This document shows positions 8,489 to 17,659 of a stretch of 40,296 nucleotides of DNA, piece after piece. Origin of the DNA: an uncultured Anaerovibrio sp. (GTDB taxonomy: Bacteria; Bacillota; Negativicutes; Selenomonadales; Selenomonadaceae); assembly GCF_947302755.1 (NCBI RefSeq), contig NZ_CAMYWM010000007.1, positions 1 through 40,296 on the forward strand, in the 5' to 3' direction. Made by a program: the position numbers and the translations under genes. The notes under the pieces were generated by a model that saw only the letters and a program-made list of their open reading frames with translations, was not told where the DNA came from and did not search any database. Position 1 is the stretch's first letter. Each line of letters starts with the position of its first letter.

Positions 8489-10513
8489 ATGGCAGAGGTC
8501 CCTAAATTAAATAATATAGACTTTGGGGAGGGAATTCCCTTTAAGGTGGTAGCTCCCTTTGAGCCCATGGGCGACCAGGCCAGAGCCATTGCAGATTTGG
8601 CCGGGGGCATAGAAAATGGGCAGGAGGCCCAGGTGCTGCTGGGGGCCACCGGTACGGGAAAAACCTTTACCATTGCCAAGCTGATTGAAAGGGTGCAGAA
8701 GCCCACATTGGTTATTGCTCATAACAAAACCCTGGCGGCCCAGCTGGCCAGTGAATTTAAGGCCTTTTTTCCGGAGAATTATGTGGGCTATTTTGTGTCC
8801 TATTATGATTACTACCAGCCGGAGGCCTACATTCCTTCTACGGATACCTATATTGAAAAGGATGCGTCCATTAATGATGAAATAGATGAGCTGCGTCATT
8901 CAGCAACCTGTTCCCTCTTTGAGCGGCGGGATGTGATTATCGTGGCCAGTGTGTCCTGTATTTACGGCTTGGGTTCTCCTGAGAGCTATCACGAGATGGT
9001 GCTGTCCCTCCACAAGGGCCAGGAAATTGACCGCAATGATATTTTGCGCCGCTTGGTCAATATGCAGTATGACCGTAACGATATTGTGCTGGAACGGGGC
9101 CATTTCCGGGTGCGGGGCGACGTGGTGGAGGTTTTTCCGGCGGGCTACAACAATCGCGGGGTACGGATAGAAATGTTTGGCGATGAGATTGACCGCATTG
9201 TGGAATTTGAAGTGCTGACGGGGGAAATCTTTGGTGAGCGGACCCACTCCATGGTTTTTCCGGCTTCTCATTATGTAACTCCCAAGGAGGATCTGGAGAT
9301 TGCCATGGGCACCATAAGGGCTGAGCTGGAGGAGCAGGTGAAGCTTTTCAGGGAGCAGAATAAGCTCATTGAGGCCCAGCGCATTGAACAGCGCACCAAT
9401 TACGATTTGGAAATGATTCAGGAGATGGGCTATTGCTCAGGCATCGAGAATTATTCCCGTCACCTTACCCAGCGGGCTCCCGGGGAGGCACCATATACCC
9501 TTTTGGATTATTTCCCTGAGGACTTTATGATGGTTATCGACGAATCCCATGTTACCCTGCCCCAGCTCAGGGCCATGTATGCCGGGGACCGTTCCCGGAA
9601 GGAATCCTTAGTGGATAATGGCTTCCGCCTGCCCTCTGCCTTTGATAATAGGCCGCTTCGGTTTGAGGAATTTGAGCAGCGAATAAATCAGATTGTTTAT
9701 GTATCTGCCACTCCGGCCAAGTATGAGCTGTCTGGGGCCCAGCAGGTGGTACAGCAGATTATCCGGCCAACGGGGCTGCTTGACCCGGCAGTGGAGGTAC
9801 GTCCGTTGGAGGGCCAGATTGATGACCTGTTGGGGGAAATAAAGCTCCGGGTAAAGAAGGACCAGCGGGTGCTGGTAACCACCCTTACGAAAAAGATGGC
9901 AGAAAATCTTACGGAATATCTGAAGGAAACCGGTATAAGGGTGCGGTATCTTCATTCGGATATTGCCACCTTTGAGCGGGCGGAAATAATCCGGGATTTG
10001 CGGGCCGGTGAATTTGATGTGCTGGTGGGTATAAATCTTCTCCGGGAGGGCCTGGATATGCCGGAGGTGTCCCTGGTGGCCATTTTGGATGCGGACAAGG
10101 AGGGCTTTCTCCGCTCTGATACATCCCTTATTCAGACCATTGGCCGGGCGGCCCGTAATGCTGAGGGACAGGTTATCATGTATGCTGACCGGATAACGGA
10201 TTCCATGAAGCGGGCCATAGATGAAACGGAGCGCCGCCGGGAAATCCAGCAGGCCTACAATAAGGAGCATGGCATAGTGCCGAAAACCATTGTTAAGCCG
10301 GTCAAGGCTTTGATTGAAACCACCCTGGTGGCTGAGGCGGCTGCCGCCTATAAGGTGGAAGAGGGCAAAAGGAAAAAGAAGCTTACGGCCAAGAATAAGG
10401 AAGCTCTCATTAAGACCCTTACCAGGGAAATGCAGCAGGCCTCCCGGGCGTTGGAATTTGAGAAGGCGGCTGAGCTGCGGGATATGATTTGGGAGCTGGA
10501 GGGCAAAAGGTGA
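8489..10513 (+). CDS. uvrB: Excinuclease ABC subunit B
   Basis: The damage-verification helicase of nucleotide excision repair: it receives DNA from UvrA and recruits UvrC. 674 residues, full length. Walker A GATGTGKT at residues 52–59, the beta-hairpin region [20 protein letters not shown], the Walker B variant DESH, helicase motif [11 protein letters not shown], and a C-terminal UVR motif ([20 protein letters not shown]) that pairs with UvrC. The start ATG at 8489 follows AGGGGGTAGAG. The gene heads a cluster with a phosphatase and uvrA; the stop codon borders the purine tract at 10514. Confidence 0.97.
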   Translation: MAEVPKLNNIDFGEGIPFKVVAPFEPMGDQARAIADLAGGIENGQEAQVLLGATGTGKTFTIAKLIERVQKPTLVIAHNKTLAAQLASEFKAFFPENYVGYFVSYYDYYQPEAYIPSTDTYIEKDASINDEIDELRHSATCSLFERRDVIIVASVSCIYGLGSPESYHEMVLSLHKGQEIDRNDILRRLVNMQYDRNDIVLERGHFRVRGDVVEVFPAGYNNRGVRIEMFGDEIDRIVEFEVLTGEIFGERTHSMVFPASHYVTPKEDLEIAMGTIRAELEEQVKLFREQNKLIEAQRIEQRTNYDLEMIQEMGYCSGIENYSRHLTQRAPGEAPYTLLDYFPEDFMMVIDESHVTLPQLRAMYAGDRSRKESLVDNGFRLPSAFDNRPLRFEEFEQRINQIVYVSATPAKYELSGAQQVVQQIIRPTGLLDPAVEVRPLEGQIDDLLGEIKLRVKKDQRVLVTTLTKKMAENLTEYLKETGIRVRYLHSDIATFERAEIIRDLRAGEFDVLVGINLLREGLDMPEVSLVAILDADKEGFLRSDTSLIQTIGRAARNAEGQVIMYADRITDSMKRAIDETERRREIQQAYNKEHGIVPKTIVKPVKALIETTLVAEAAAAYKVEEGKRKKKLTAKNKEALIKTLTREMQQASRALEFEKAAELRDMIWELEGKR

Positions 10514-10560
10514 GAAAGAAAGGAAAGGAAGGAAAGGAAGGAAGGAAAGGAAAGGAAGAT
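10514..10560 (+). repeat. Purine-only GGAAA/GGAAG microsatellite between uvrB and the phosphatase
   Basis: About 45 bases without a pyrimidine, made of irregular GGAAA and GGAAG units, directly after the uvrB stop. Several units look like ribosome-binding sites and the last ones lie 8–15 bases before the phosphatase ATG at 10567. Unit number could vary by slippage. Confidence 0.8.
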
Positions 10561-10566
10561 TTTATT

Positions 10567-11301
10567 ATGATGAGGAAAGGTTTTACGGGTATAAGCTGTT
10601 TAGTGGCAGGAATTATGTTTTTGCTGTGTCTGGTTGTGACTATGCCCATCGGGGAGGCCAAGGCTGAGGTTACACGGATCATTTTAGTTCGTCATGGTCA
10701 GACTGATTACAATGTACAGGATCTTTACCAGGGAAGTCTGGATATTCCCTTAAATGAAACTGGCCTTATGCAGGCCGATATGCTGGCGGAAAGTATTAAG
10801 GAGCTGCCTATTGATGTGTTTATTTCCAGTCCATTGGAGCGGGCCTATGTGACCACGGAAAAATGCGCCAAGGCCAAGGGCATGGAGATAAGCTATACAG
10901 ATCCGCGCCTTACGGAAATCAGCTATGGCGAGTGGGAGGGCCGAACCAAAAAGGAAGTGTCCAAGGAAAATAAGGAATTGGCCAAGAAGTGGAAGAAGGA
11001 GCCCTGGAACACCCAGATTCCAGGGGGCGAAACCCTTCAGCAGCTTCAGGAGCGGTATCGGGCTGCCATTGACGATGCTGTGGAGCGTTATCCCGGCAAA
11101 ACCATCTTTATTGGAGCCCATTCCAAGGGCAATATGGCCCTGATGTGCAGTATATTGGGCATTGGACTGGATCATTATTTACAATTCAAGCAGGATAATA
11201 CCTGCATAAATGTTTTAGAATATAAAAAGGGTCAATGGAAGCTGGTGCTGCTGAATTCCATTGCTCATACCGGCAAGCTTTACAAATCACAGAAGAGGTA
11301 A
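10567..11301 (+). CDS. Exported histidine phosphatase (phosphoglycerate mutase-like)
   Basis: Histidine phosphatase family (branch 1). After the start come a lysine/arginine-poor hydrophobic stretch, [17 protein letters not shown], and GEAKAEV, which look like a signal peptide or anchor; the catalytic part should then be outside the membrane. VRHGQTDYN is the phospho-His motif, [11 protein letters not shown] holds the acid, and IGAHSKGN supplies the second His. Substrate unknown. The frame is open back to 10489 inside uvrB, but that start would translate the purine tract, so ATG 10567 (or 10570) is preferred: 244 residues. It lies between uvrB and uvrA, with only 4 bases to uvrA, so co-transcription is likely; a role in repair is not implied. 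Confidence 0.85.
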   Translation: MMRKGFTGISCLVAGIMFLLCLVVTMPIGEAKAEVTRIILVRHGQTDYNVQDLYQGSLDIPLNETGLMQADMLAESIKELPIDVFISSPLERAYVTTEKCAKAKGMEISYTDPRLTEISYGEWEGRTKKEVSKENKELAKKWKKEPWNTQIPGGETLQQLQERYRAAIDDAVERYPGKTIFIGAHSKGNMALMCSILGIGLDHYLQFKQDNTCINVLEYKKGQWKLVLLNSIAHTGKLYKSQKR

Positions 11302-11305
11302 TTTG

Positions 11306-14131
11306 ATGGAAAAATATATCAGAATCAAGGGGGCGAGAGTCCACAATCTGAAAAATATAAACGTAGATATTCCCCGGGACAAAATGGTAGTAGTCACGGG
11401 ACTGTCAGGGTCAGGGAAGTCCTCCCTGGCCTTTGATACTGTGTACGCTGAGGGACAGCGTCGCTATGTGGAGTCCCTGTCTTCCTATGCCCGCATGTTT
11501 TTGGGACAGATGGATAAGCCGGATGTGGACTATATTGAGGGCCTTTCACCGGCTATTTCTATTGACCAGAAAACCACCAGCCGTAATCCCCGTTCTACGG
11601 TGGGAACTGTAACGGAAATATATGATTATATGCGTTTGTTGTTCGCCAGGGCTGGGCGACCCCATTGTCCGAAGTGTGGCAAGCCGGTAAATCAGCAGTC
11701 CATTGACCAGATGCTGGGCCAGCTGCTGGAGCTGCCGGAGCGCACCAAGCTATTGATAATTGCCCAGGTGGTGCGGGGCAAGAAGGGCGAGCATAAAAAG
11801 CTGCTGGAGCATATCCGCAAGGAGGGCTACATCCGCCTCCGCATTGACGGTGAAATAATGGATGCTGGCGAGGAAATCAATCTGGAGAAAAACAAGAAGC
11901 ATACCATTGAAGTGGTGGTGGACCGCCTGGTTATCCGTGATGAAATCCGTCAGCGTTTGGCGGAGTCCATGGAGGCGGCCCTGAAGCTGGGGGAGGGAGT
12001 GGCATATGTACAGATAGTGGATGGGGAAATGCTCATGTTCAGCCAAAACTTTGCCTGTGTGGACTGCGGTATCAGTCTGCCGGAAATTGCTCCCCGCATG
12101 TTCTCCTTCAATAATCCATTTGGAGCCTGTCCTGCCTGCAGTGGTCTGGGCAGTCATAGCGAGTTTGATATTGAATTGGTAATGCCGGATACTTCCCTTA
12201 GCTTGGCGGAGGGGCTTATTGTGCCCCTTAGCAGTAATGTAAAATCCTATAGTATGTGCCAAATGGGGGCTATTTGTGAGGCCTATGGGGCGACCCTTGA
12301 TACTCCCTGGGACGAGATGAAGCCGGAGCTTCAGGAGGAGCTTCTTTATGGAACTGGGGAAAAGAAATACAGCTTCGGCTATGAGAACATGTTTGGTGTG
12401 TATAAAATTCACACGGGGCCCTTTGAGGGGGTAATGCCTCTGCTGGACCGCCGTTATCGGGAGTCGGACTCCGATGCCATGCGGGAGGATTTGGAAAATT
12501 ACATGACCATCCATAAATGTCCGGTATGTAATGGAGCCCGCCTGAAGCCTGAGTCCCTGTCGGTAACCGTTGGGGAAAAGAATATTCAGCAGGTAACGGA
12601 AATGACTGTGCGGGACTGCGCCACCTTCTTTGATGGTTTGGAGCTGAACCAGCGGGAGCAGAAAATTGCGGCCCAGATTTTAAAGGAAATCCATGCCCGT
12701 TTGGGCTTTTTGGTAACGGTGGGCTTGGATTATCTTACCCTGTCCAGAGCAGCGGGAACCCTGTCCGGCGGCGAGGCCCAGCGTATCCGTCTGGCCACCC
12801 AGATAGGCTCCGGCCTTGTGGGGGTACTGTATATTCTTGATGAGCCAAGTATCGGCCTTCATCAGCGGGATAATGAGCGGCTCCTGTCTGCATTGAAAAA
12901 TCTTCGGGATTTGGGCAATACTCTCCTTATTGTGGAGCATGACGAGGATACCATGTTTGCGGCGGACCATATTATAGATATTGGCCCGGGAGCCGGAACC
13001 AATGGCGGCACTGTGGTGGCCCAGGGTACCGCCCAGGAAATCATGGCGGTGGATGAGTCCATAACGGGACAATATTTAAGCCGGAAACGGTTCATTCCGG
13101 TGCCAAAGGAACGCCGCCAGGGCAATGGCCTTTTTGTGGAAGTCGTTGGGGCCAGGGAAAATAATCTGAAAAATCTTTCGGTGAAGCTTCCGTTGGGCAC
13201 CTTTATAGTGGTTACCGGGGTTTCCGGCTCCGGCAAAAGTACCCTTATTAATGAAATATTATATAAGGGTATAGCCTCCAAGCTGTACCGTACCAAGGGA
13301 AAGCCAGGGCAGTTCAAGGCGATTAATGGTTTAAATAATATTGACAAGATTATCAATATTGACCAGTCCCCAATAGGCCGAACCCCACGCTCCAATCCGG
13401 CCACCTACACCGGGGTTTTTGATATGATACGTACTCTGTTCAGCCAGACCACGGAGGCCAAGCTGCGGGGCTATAAGCCGGGGCGGTTCAGCTTCAATGT
13501 AAAGGGCGGACGCTGTGAGTCCTGCCGGGGGGATGGCATTATAAAGATAGAAATGCACTTCCTGCCTGACGTATACGTGCCTTGCGAGGTCTGCAAGGGA
13601 GCCCGTTACAATACGGAAACCCTGGAGGTTAAGTACAAGGGCAAATCCATCGCCGATGTGCTGGATATGATAGTGGATGAGGCAGTGGAGTTTTTCAAGA
13701 ATGTACCTCGTATTGCCAATAAGCTGCAGATAATGCAGGATGTGGGATTGGGCTATGTTAAGCTGGGCCAGGCGGCTACTACCCTGTCCGGCGGTGAGGC
13801 CCAGCGGGTGAAGCTGGCTACAGAGCTGTCCAAGCGATCCACCGGCAAAACCATGTATATATTGGATGAGCCCACCACGGGCCTTCATGCAGCGGATATC
13901 CATAAGCTGCTGGCTATTCTCCAGCGTCTGGTGGATGGGGGGGACACCGTGGTGGTTATTGAGCATAATCTTGATGTAATAAAATCCGCAGACCATATTA
14001 TTGATCTGGGCCCGGAGGGCGGCGACAAGGGCGGCACCATCGTGGTGGAGGGCACCCCGGAAAAGGTGGCCAAGTCCAAGAAATCATATACGGGTAAGTT
14101 CTTGAAGCCCTTGCTAGAGGAAAAGCATTAA
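11306..14131 (+). CDS. uvrA: Excinuclease ABC subunit A
   Basis: The DNA-damage sensor ATPase that loads UvrB. 941 residues from ATG 11306, which AGAAGAGG precedes; an in-frame upstream ATG at 11261 lies inside the phosphatase gene and adds 15 unlikely residues. Two ABC modules are seen: Walker A GLSGSGKS at 32–39 and GVSGSGKST near 640, signatures [18 protein letters not shown] and [16 protein letters not shown], Walker [12 protein letters not shown] and [11 protein letters not shown]. Zinc sites: CPKC...; CVDCG with CPACSG and CPVCNG in the first half; CESCRGDG with CEVCKGAR in the second. All key residues appear intact. It ends the uvrB–uvrA group; uvrC is 458 bases away beyond two large palindromes. 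Confidence 0.97.
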   Translation: MEKYIRIKGARVHNLKNINVDIPRDKMVVVTGLSGSGKSSLAFDTVYAEGQRRYVESLSSYARMFLGQMDKPDVDYIEGLSPAISIDQKTTSRNPRSTVGTVTEIYDYMRLLFARAGRPHCPKCGKPVNQQSIDQMLGQLLELPERTKLLIIAQVVRGKKGEHKKLLEHIRKEGYIRLRIDGEIMDAGEEINLEKNKKHTIEVVVDRLVIRDEIRQRLAESMEAALKLGEGVAYVQIVDGEMLMFSQNFACVDCGISLPEIAPRMFSFNNPFGACPACSGLGSHSEFDIELVMPDTSLSLAEGLIVPLSSNVKSYSMCQMGAICEAYGATLDTPWDEMKPELQEELLYGTGEKKYSFGYENMFGVYKIHTGPFEGVMPLLDRRYRESDSDAMREDLENYMTIHKCPVCNGARLKPESLSVTVGEKNIQQVTEMTVRDCATFFDGLELNQREQKIAAQILKEIHARLGFLVTVGLDYLTLSRAAGTLSGGEAQRIRLATQIGSGLVGVLYILDEPSIGLHQRDNERLLSALKNLRDLGNTLLIVEHDEDTMFAADHIIDIGPGAGTNGGTVVAQGTAQEIMAVDESITGQYLSRKRFIPVPKERRQGNGLFVEVVGARENNLKNLSVKLPLGTFIVVTGVSGSGKSTLINEILYKGIASKLYRTKGKPGQFKAINGLNNIDKIINIDQSPIGRTPRSNPATYTGVFDMIRTLFSQTTEAKLRGYKPGRFSFNVKGGRCESCRGDGIIKIEMHFLPDVYVPCEVCKGARYNTETLEVKYKGKSIADVLDMIVDEAVEFFKNVPRIANKLQIMQDVGLGYVKLGQAATTLSGGEAQRVKLATELSKRSTGKTMYILDEPTTGLHAADIHKLLAILQRLVDGGDTVVVIEHNLDVIKSADHIIDLGPEGGDKGGTIVVEGTPEKVAKSKKSYTGKFLKPLLEEKH

Positions 14132-14145
14132 AAATTATTATTATT

Positions 14146-14326
14146 GGGCAGAGACGTTGCCTATAGCACGAAGCTGTTGCTAAAAATTTTCCTTGCCATA
14201 ATATAACGGTAAAAATTACAACTCGCTGCGCTCAGACAAGTAATTTTTCCCGTTAAAATAAGTGAGGGCAAGAAAAATATTTTTTGACGCACCAGCTTCT
14301 ATTGCTCTAGGCAATCGCCTCTACCC
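14146..14326 (+). repeat. Large imperfect palindrome 1 (181 bases) between uvrA and uvrC
   Basis: The outer arms run from GGGCAGAGACG (14146) to CGCCTCTACCC (14326) and stay paired almost throughout: TGCCTATAGCA with TGCTCTAGGCA, GAAGCTG with CAGCTTC, CCTTGCC with GGGCAAG, then AAAAATTAC with GTAATTTTT around the centre. The central loop is ACTCGCTGCGCTCAGACA. No ORF is present. As RNA it would be one long hairpin; as DNA it could extrude a cruciform. It looks like a palindromic miniature element or a very long structured RNA. Confidence 0.75.
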
Positions 14327-14348
14327 TTATCATGATGCAGTAAATCAT

Positions 14349-14556
14349 GTCAGGGGCAAATTGGCTGAAGCATTAGGGCATGGAACGTTAAGAAACTATT
14401 TTTTGTTATCCTGCATTAGTGGAAAAAATCATCTGTTTGAGCGACGCGAAGCTAGTCCTGTAAGGGCGAAGCGAGTTATGATTTTTTTCGCTATTTGATA
14501 TAGACAAAACAATAGTTTTAGTTCCATGTCCCGAGCTGAGGCCCACTGCTCCTGAC
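14349..14556 (+). repeat. Large imperfect palindrome 2 (208 bases) upstream of uvrC
   Basis: The outer arms GTCAGGGGCA (from 14349) and its partner in CTCCTGAC (to 14556) continue with GGGCATGGAAC against GTTCCATGTCC, AAACTATT against AATAGTTT, and a 15-pair stem AGTGGAAAAAATCAT / ATGATTTTTTTCGCT (with G·T pairs). The centre, about 14439–14476, holds GAGCGACGCGAAGCTAGTCC and GGGCGAAGCGAG, resembling the reverse complement of the palindrome 1 loop. It ends 33 bases before the uvrC ATG, so it lies in the uvrC leader unless a promoter sits in the last stretch (TAATAT at 14564 has no good -35). Confidence 0.72.
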
Positions 14557-14589
14557 CTAATAGATAATATTACTTTTGGAGGTGACAGA

Positions 14590-16401
14590 ATGAACAACAC
14601 AATAGAGGAAAAGCTGGTCCTTCTGCCACATTCTCCCGGTGTCTATATAATGAAGGACGCCAAGGGCAAAATAATCTACGTGGGGAAGGCCATCAGCCTG
14701 AAAAACCGCGTTACCCAGTATTTCCGCCACAACAGCAGTCATTCTGTCAAGGTTAAGGCCATGGTGGCCCACATAGAGGATTTTGAAACCATTCTCACCG
14801 GCTCCGAGGTGGAGGCCCTGATTTTGGAGTGCAATCTTATAAAGAAGCACCGTCCCAAGTACAATATCAGCCTTAAGGATGACAAGAATTATCCATATTT
14901 AAAGGTCACCACCAACGAGGTTTTTCCCCGCGTTCATATAACCAGACGGGTGGCAAGGGACGGCGCCAGGTATTTTGGGCCTTACACCGATGCTACAGCC
15001 TTGCATGAAAGTCTGCGGCTGTTAAAAAAGCTGTTCCCCCTGCGGAGCTGCCGCCGCATGGATTCGGACCGTCCATGTCTGGAGCACCATATTAAACGGT
15101 GTCTGGCTCCCTGTGCGGGAAAAATATCCCCAGAGGAATACAAGCTCATGATAGATGAGGTTTTACTGTTCCTGGAGGGACGCACGGAGCAGGTAGAATA
15201 CAACCTGAAGCATAGGATGAATGAGGCAGCTGACAAGCTGGAATTTGAACGGGCAGCCCGCCTGCGGGATCAGCTGTTGGCCGTACAGAAGATTTCCGAA
15301 AAGCAGCGGATTATTACCGGTGTGGGGGATCAGGATGCCATTGGCATGGCCCGGTCCGGTTTAGGCGTTTGCATGCAGATTTTTTACGTCCGCAGTGGTA
15401 AAATGGTAGGCAGGGATTATTTCCTGCTGGATGGCAGTGAGGAAGAAACCGATGAAGCGTTGCTCATAGCCTTTTTGAAGCAGTATTATAATCAGGCCAC
15501 CTTTATTCCCAGGGAAATTTTGCTTCCTATGGAAATAGAGGAGCAGGAGCTGCTGGAGCAGTGGCTGGGTGAGCAGACCAAATACAAGGTGTCCATTAAT
15601 GTGCCCAAGCGGGGTACCAAGCGGGATATTGTGGAAATGGCCATTGGCAATGCGGAAAAGGCTTTGGCTGATGAAAGCGCCCGCCTGAAGCAGGCCAATG
15701 CCCAGACTGTGGGGGCTGTGCAGGAGCTGGGTAAATACCTTGGCCTGGTAAATCCCCCAACCCGTATGGAATGCTTTGATATTTCCCACACCCAGGGCTC
15801 GGAAACCGTGGCCTCCATGGTGGTATTTGAGGATGGGGTGCCGAAAAAATCCGATTATCGCCGGTTTAAAATTCGCAGTGCAGAGGGCAAGCCGGATGAT
15901 TTCAAATCCATGCGGGAGGTCACCATGCGCCGTTATGGCAAGGCCGATGCGGAAATGCCGGATTTGATTATCATTGACGGCGGCAAGGGACAGCTCAGCT
16001 CTGCCTGTGAAATAATCCGGGGAGCCGGTCATCTGACTGTCCCTGTGGTGGGACTGGCCAAACGCTTTGAGGAGGTTTACCGGGAAGGGGAATCTGATCC
16101 GGTGATACTGCCACGCAGCAGTCAGGCCCTGTATCTTATTCAGCGTATCCGTGATGAGGCCCATCGCTTTGCCATAACCTATCACCGCAAGCTGCGCAAT
16201 AAACGTAATCTGGTTTCCGTGCTTGATAATGTGGAGGGCATTGGCCCTAAACGGCGCAAGCTTCTGATGGACCATTTTGGCACCATAGAAAAGATAAAGC
16301 AGGCCTCCGTGGAGGAAATGGCTGGCCTTGATGGCATGAATACCCCATCAGCAGAAGCCGTGTATAATTTCTTTAAGGCCCGGGAAATACTGAAGGGCTA
16401 G
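14590..16401 (+). CDS. uvrC: Excinuclease ABC subunit C
   Basis: The dual-incision nuclease of excision repair. 603 residues, full length. The N-terminal GIY-YIG nuclease (GVYIMKDAKGKIIYVG, residues 17–32) makes the 3' cut; a UVR motif near 217–230 (LEFERAARLRDQL) contacts UvrB; the RNase H-like domain (CFDISHTQGSETV near 395, LIIIDGGKGQLS near 460) makes the 5' cut; a helix-hairpin-helix (VEGIGPKRRKLLMDHFG near 550) binds DNA. GGAGGTGA sits 6 bases before the ATG. It is followed 38 bases later by the PHP gene, probably in one transcript ending at 17326. Confidence 0.97.
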   Translation: MNNTIEEKLVLLPHSPGVYIMKDAKGKIIYVGKAISLKNRVTQYFRHNSSHSVKVKAMVAHIEDFETILTGSEVEALILECNLIKKHRPKYNISLKDDKNYPYLKVTTNEVFPRVHITRRVARDGARYFGPYTDATALHESLRLLKKLFPLRSCRRMDSDRPCLEHHIKRCLAPCAGKISPEEYKLMIDEVLLFLEGRTEQVEYNLKHRMNEAADKLEFERAARLRDQLLAVQKISEKQRIITGVGDQDAIGMARSGLGVCMQIFYVRSGKMVGRDYFLLDGSEEETDEALLIAFLKQYYNQATFIPREILLPMEIEEQELLEQWLGEQTKYKVSINVPKRGTKRDIVEMAIGNAEKALADESARLKQANAQTVGAVQELGKYLGLVNPPTRMECFDISHTQGSETVASMVVFEDGVPKKSDYRRFKIRSAEGKPDDFKSMREVTMRRYGKADAEMPDLIIIDGGKGQLSSACEIIRGAGHLTVPVVGLAKRFEEVYREGESDPVILPRSSQALYLIQRIRDEAHRFAITYHRKLRNKRNLVSVLDNVEGIGPKRRKLLMDHFGTIEKIKQASVEEMAGLDGMNTPSAEAVYNFFKAREILKG

Positions 16402-16439
16402 AATAAAGCCAGGAAAAGGTTTTGTAAAGGATTGATTTT

Positions 16440-17294
16440 ATGATAGATTTACATGTTCATTCCACCGTTTCAGACGGTACCTACACCCCAAGGGATACAG
16501 TAGATTTGGCCAAGGAGAAGGGACTGGAGGCAGTGACCCTCACCGACCACGAATCCATTGCAGGAAATGGGGAAGCGGCAGATGAAGCCAAAAAGCTGGG
16601 GATTAATTTCATAAACGGCATGGAAATGACCGTGGCCTATGAGGACCACAAGCTGCACATTGTGTGCCTAGGCTTTGACGAGGCCAATCCTGATTTTAAA
16701 CAGCTTTATGCCAAGATTCGCCATAACAAGGAAAGGAATATGGACCAGGTGGTGGAATATATTCAGCGTAAGGGTTTGGATATCACCATGGACAAGGTAA
16801 AAAAGCATGCTTCCGTTCATTTGGACCGTTATGCCATTATGCGTACTCTTGTGGCCATGAATCTCCCATGCAAGATTCAGACATTGTGGGATGAATATCT
16901 AAATCCGGGCCTTAAGGAAGCAGGTGTATATGGAGATATTTCCGCCGAAGAAGCCCTGCCGGTTATAAAGAAGGCCGGAGGCGTAACCTCCTTGGCCCAT
17001 TATCATAAGGATATTGGCATGAAGGGCTGGTCCTGGGAGAAGAAGGAGAAAGCCCTGAAGGAGCTTATGTCCTTTGGCCTTGACGGCATGGAGCGGTATT
17101 ATCCCAATTATTCTGAGGAAGATAGTGAGTTCGCTGGCCGGATGATAGAGAAGTACAATATGCTGGCCACCGGCGGCACCGACTTCCACGGAGCCAATCG
17201 CAGGGGCATAGAGCTGGGCACCGGCCGGGAGGGCAATATGAATGTGCCATTTGAATTTTATGAAAAGATAATGGTTCGCATAGGGCGTAAATAA
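16440..17294 (+). CDS. PHP-domain phosphoesterase (RnaAM/YciV-like)
   Basis: 284 residues of a metal-dependent PHP fold. Motif I HVHSTVSDG (residues 5–13), motif II TDHESI (35–40), GMEMT near 60, HIVCLGF, LAHYHKD in the second half and GGTDFHGANR near the end are the metal ligands expected of the family. Relatives include YciV/RNase AM, a 5'-3' trimming enzyme that also dephosphorylates 3',5'-nucleoside bisphosphates; the exact substrate here is not determined. It follows uvrC closely and shares its terminator. AAAGGATT lies upstream of the ATG. Confidence 0.85.
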   Translation: MIDLHVHSTVSDGTYTPRDTVDLAKEKGLEAVTLTDHESIAGNGEAADEAKKLGINFINGMEMTVAYEDHKLHIVCLGFDEANPDFKQLYAKIRHNKERNMDQVVEYIQRKGLDITMDKVKKHASVHLDRYAIMRTLVAMNLPCKIQTLWDEYLNPGLKEAGVYGDISAEEALPVIKKAGGVTSLAHYHKDIGMKGWSWEKKEKALKELMSFGLDGMERYYPNYSEEDSEFAGRMIEKYNMLATGGTDFHGANRRGIELGTGREGNMNVPFEFYEKIMVRIGRK

Positions 17295-17325
17295 AATACT
17301 AAGTTAATAAAATGCGCAAAAAGTA

Positions 17326-17370
17326 AAAACTGCGGTTGAGATGAGTGATCATTTCAACCGCAGTTTTGAT
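17326..17370 (+). terminator. Terminator after the PHP gene
   Basis: AAAACTGCGGTTGA (17326–17339) pairs with TCAACCGCAGTTTT (17354–17367); it is symmetrical and could work on both strands. Confidence 0.85.
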
Positions 17371-17418
17371 AAAATTTAGCCGCTGGATTCCAGAAAATGG
17401 ATGAAGGTGGCTATTTGA

Positions 17419-17465
17419 GTTTTTCCTCCCTAACTCTATAAAATAACAAGTTATGGAGGAAAAAC
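17419..17465. repeat. Inverted repeat in the 365-base gap before the TPR gene
   Basis: GTTTTTCCTCCCTAACT (17419–17435) and AGTTATGGAGGAAAAAC (17449–17465) are inverted with one mismatch around 13 AT-rich bases. There is no T-run after it. The rest of the gap (17466–17578) shows no gene. Confidence 0.6.
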
Positions 17466-17578
17466 CAATTGAATATTGATTTTCCAATCTTATGGTAAAA
17501 GAGAAATAGAGTATCGTGAAAAATAATTAGAATAAAATGAGAAAGGGATTATACCTCCATTAAACAAGGGCGGCTTTA

Positions 17579-17607
17579 TTGCGTGGGGTGGACGATGGTG
17601 CTATAAT
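17579..17607 (+). promoter_or_regulatory. Promoter of the secreted TPR gene
   Basis: TTGCGT (17579–17584), 17 bases, perfect TATAAT (17602–17607). The start would be about 45 bases before the ATG. Confidence 0.6.
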
Positions 17608-17659
17608 CGTAGACGGCTTGTGGGGTTGCAGGCCAAAATAACATCATGGAGGAATGGTT

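Noticed and set aside
10489-10566. N-terminal extension of the phosphatase through the purine tract
   Set aside because: It would overlap the uvrB end and translate a Lys/Gly/Glu low-complexity run before a signal peptide; the ATG at 10567 is better.
14262-14498. 78-codon frame across the palindromes
   Set aside because: It crosses the arms of two inverted repeats, has no ribosome site and shows no protein-like pattern.
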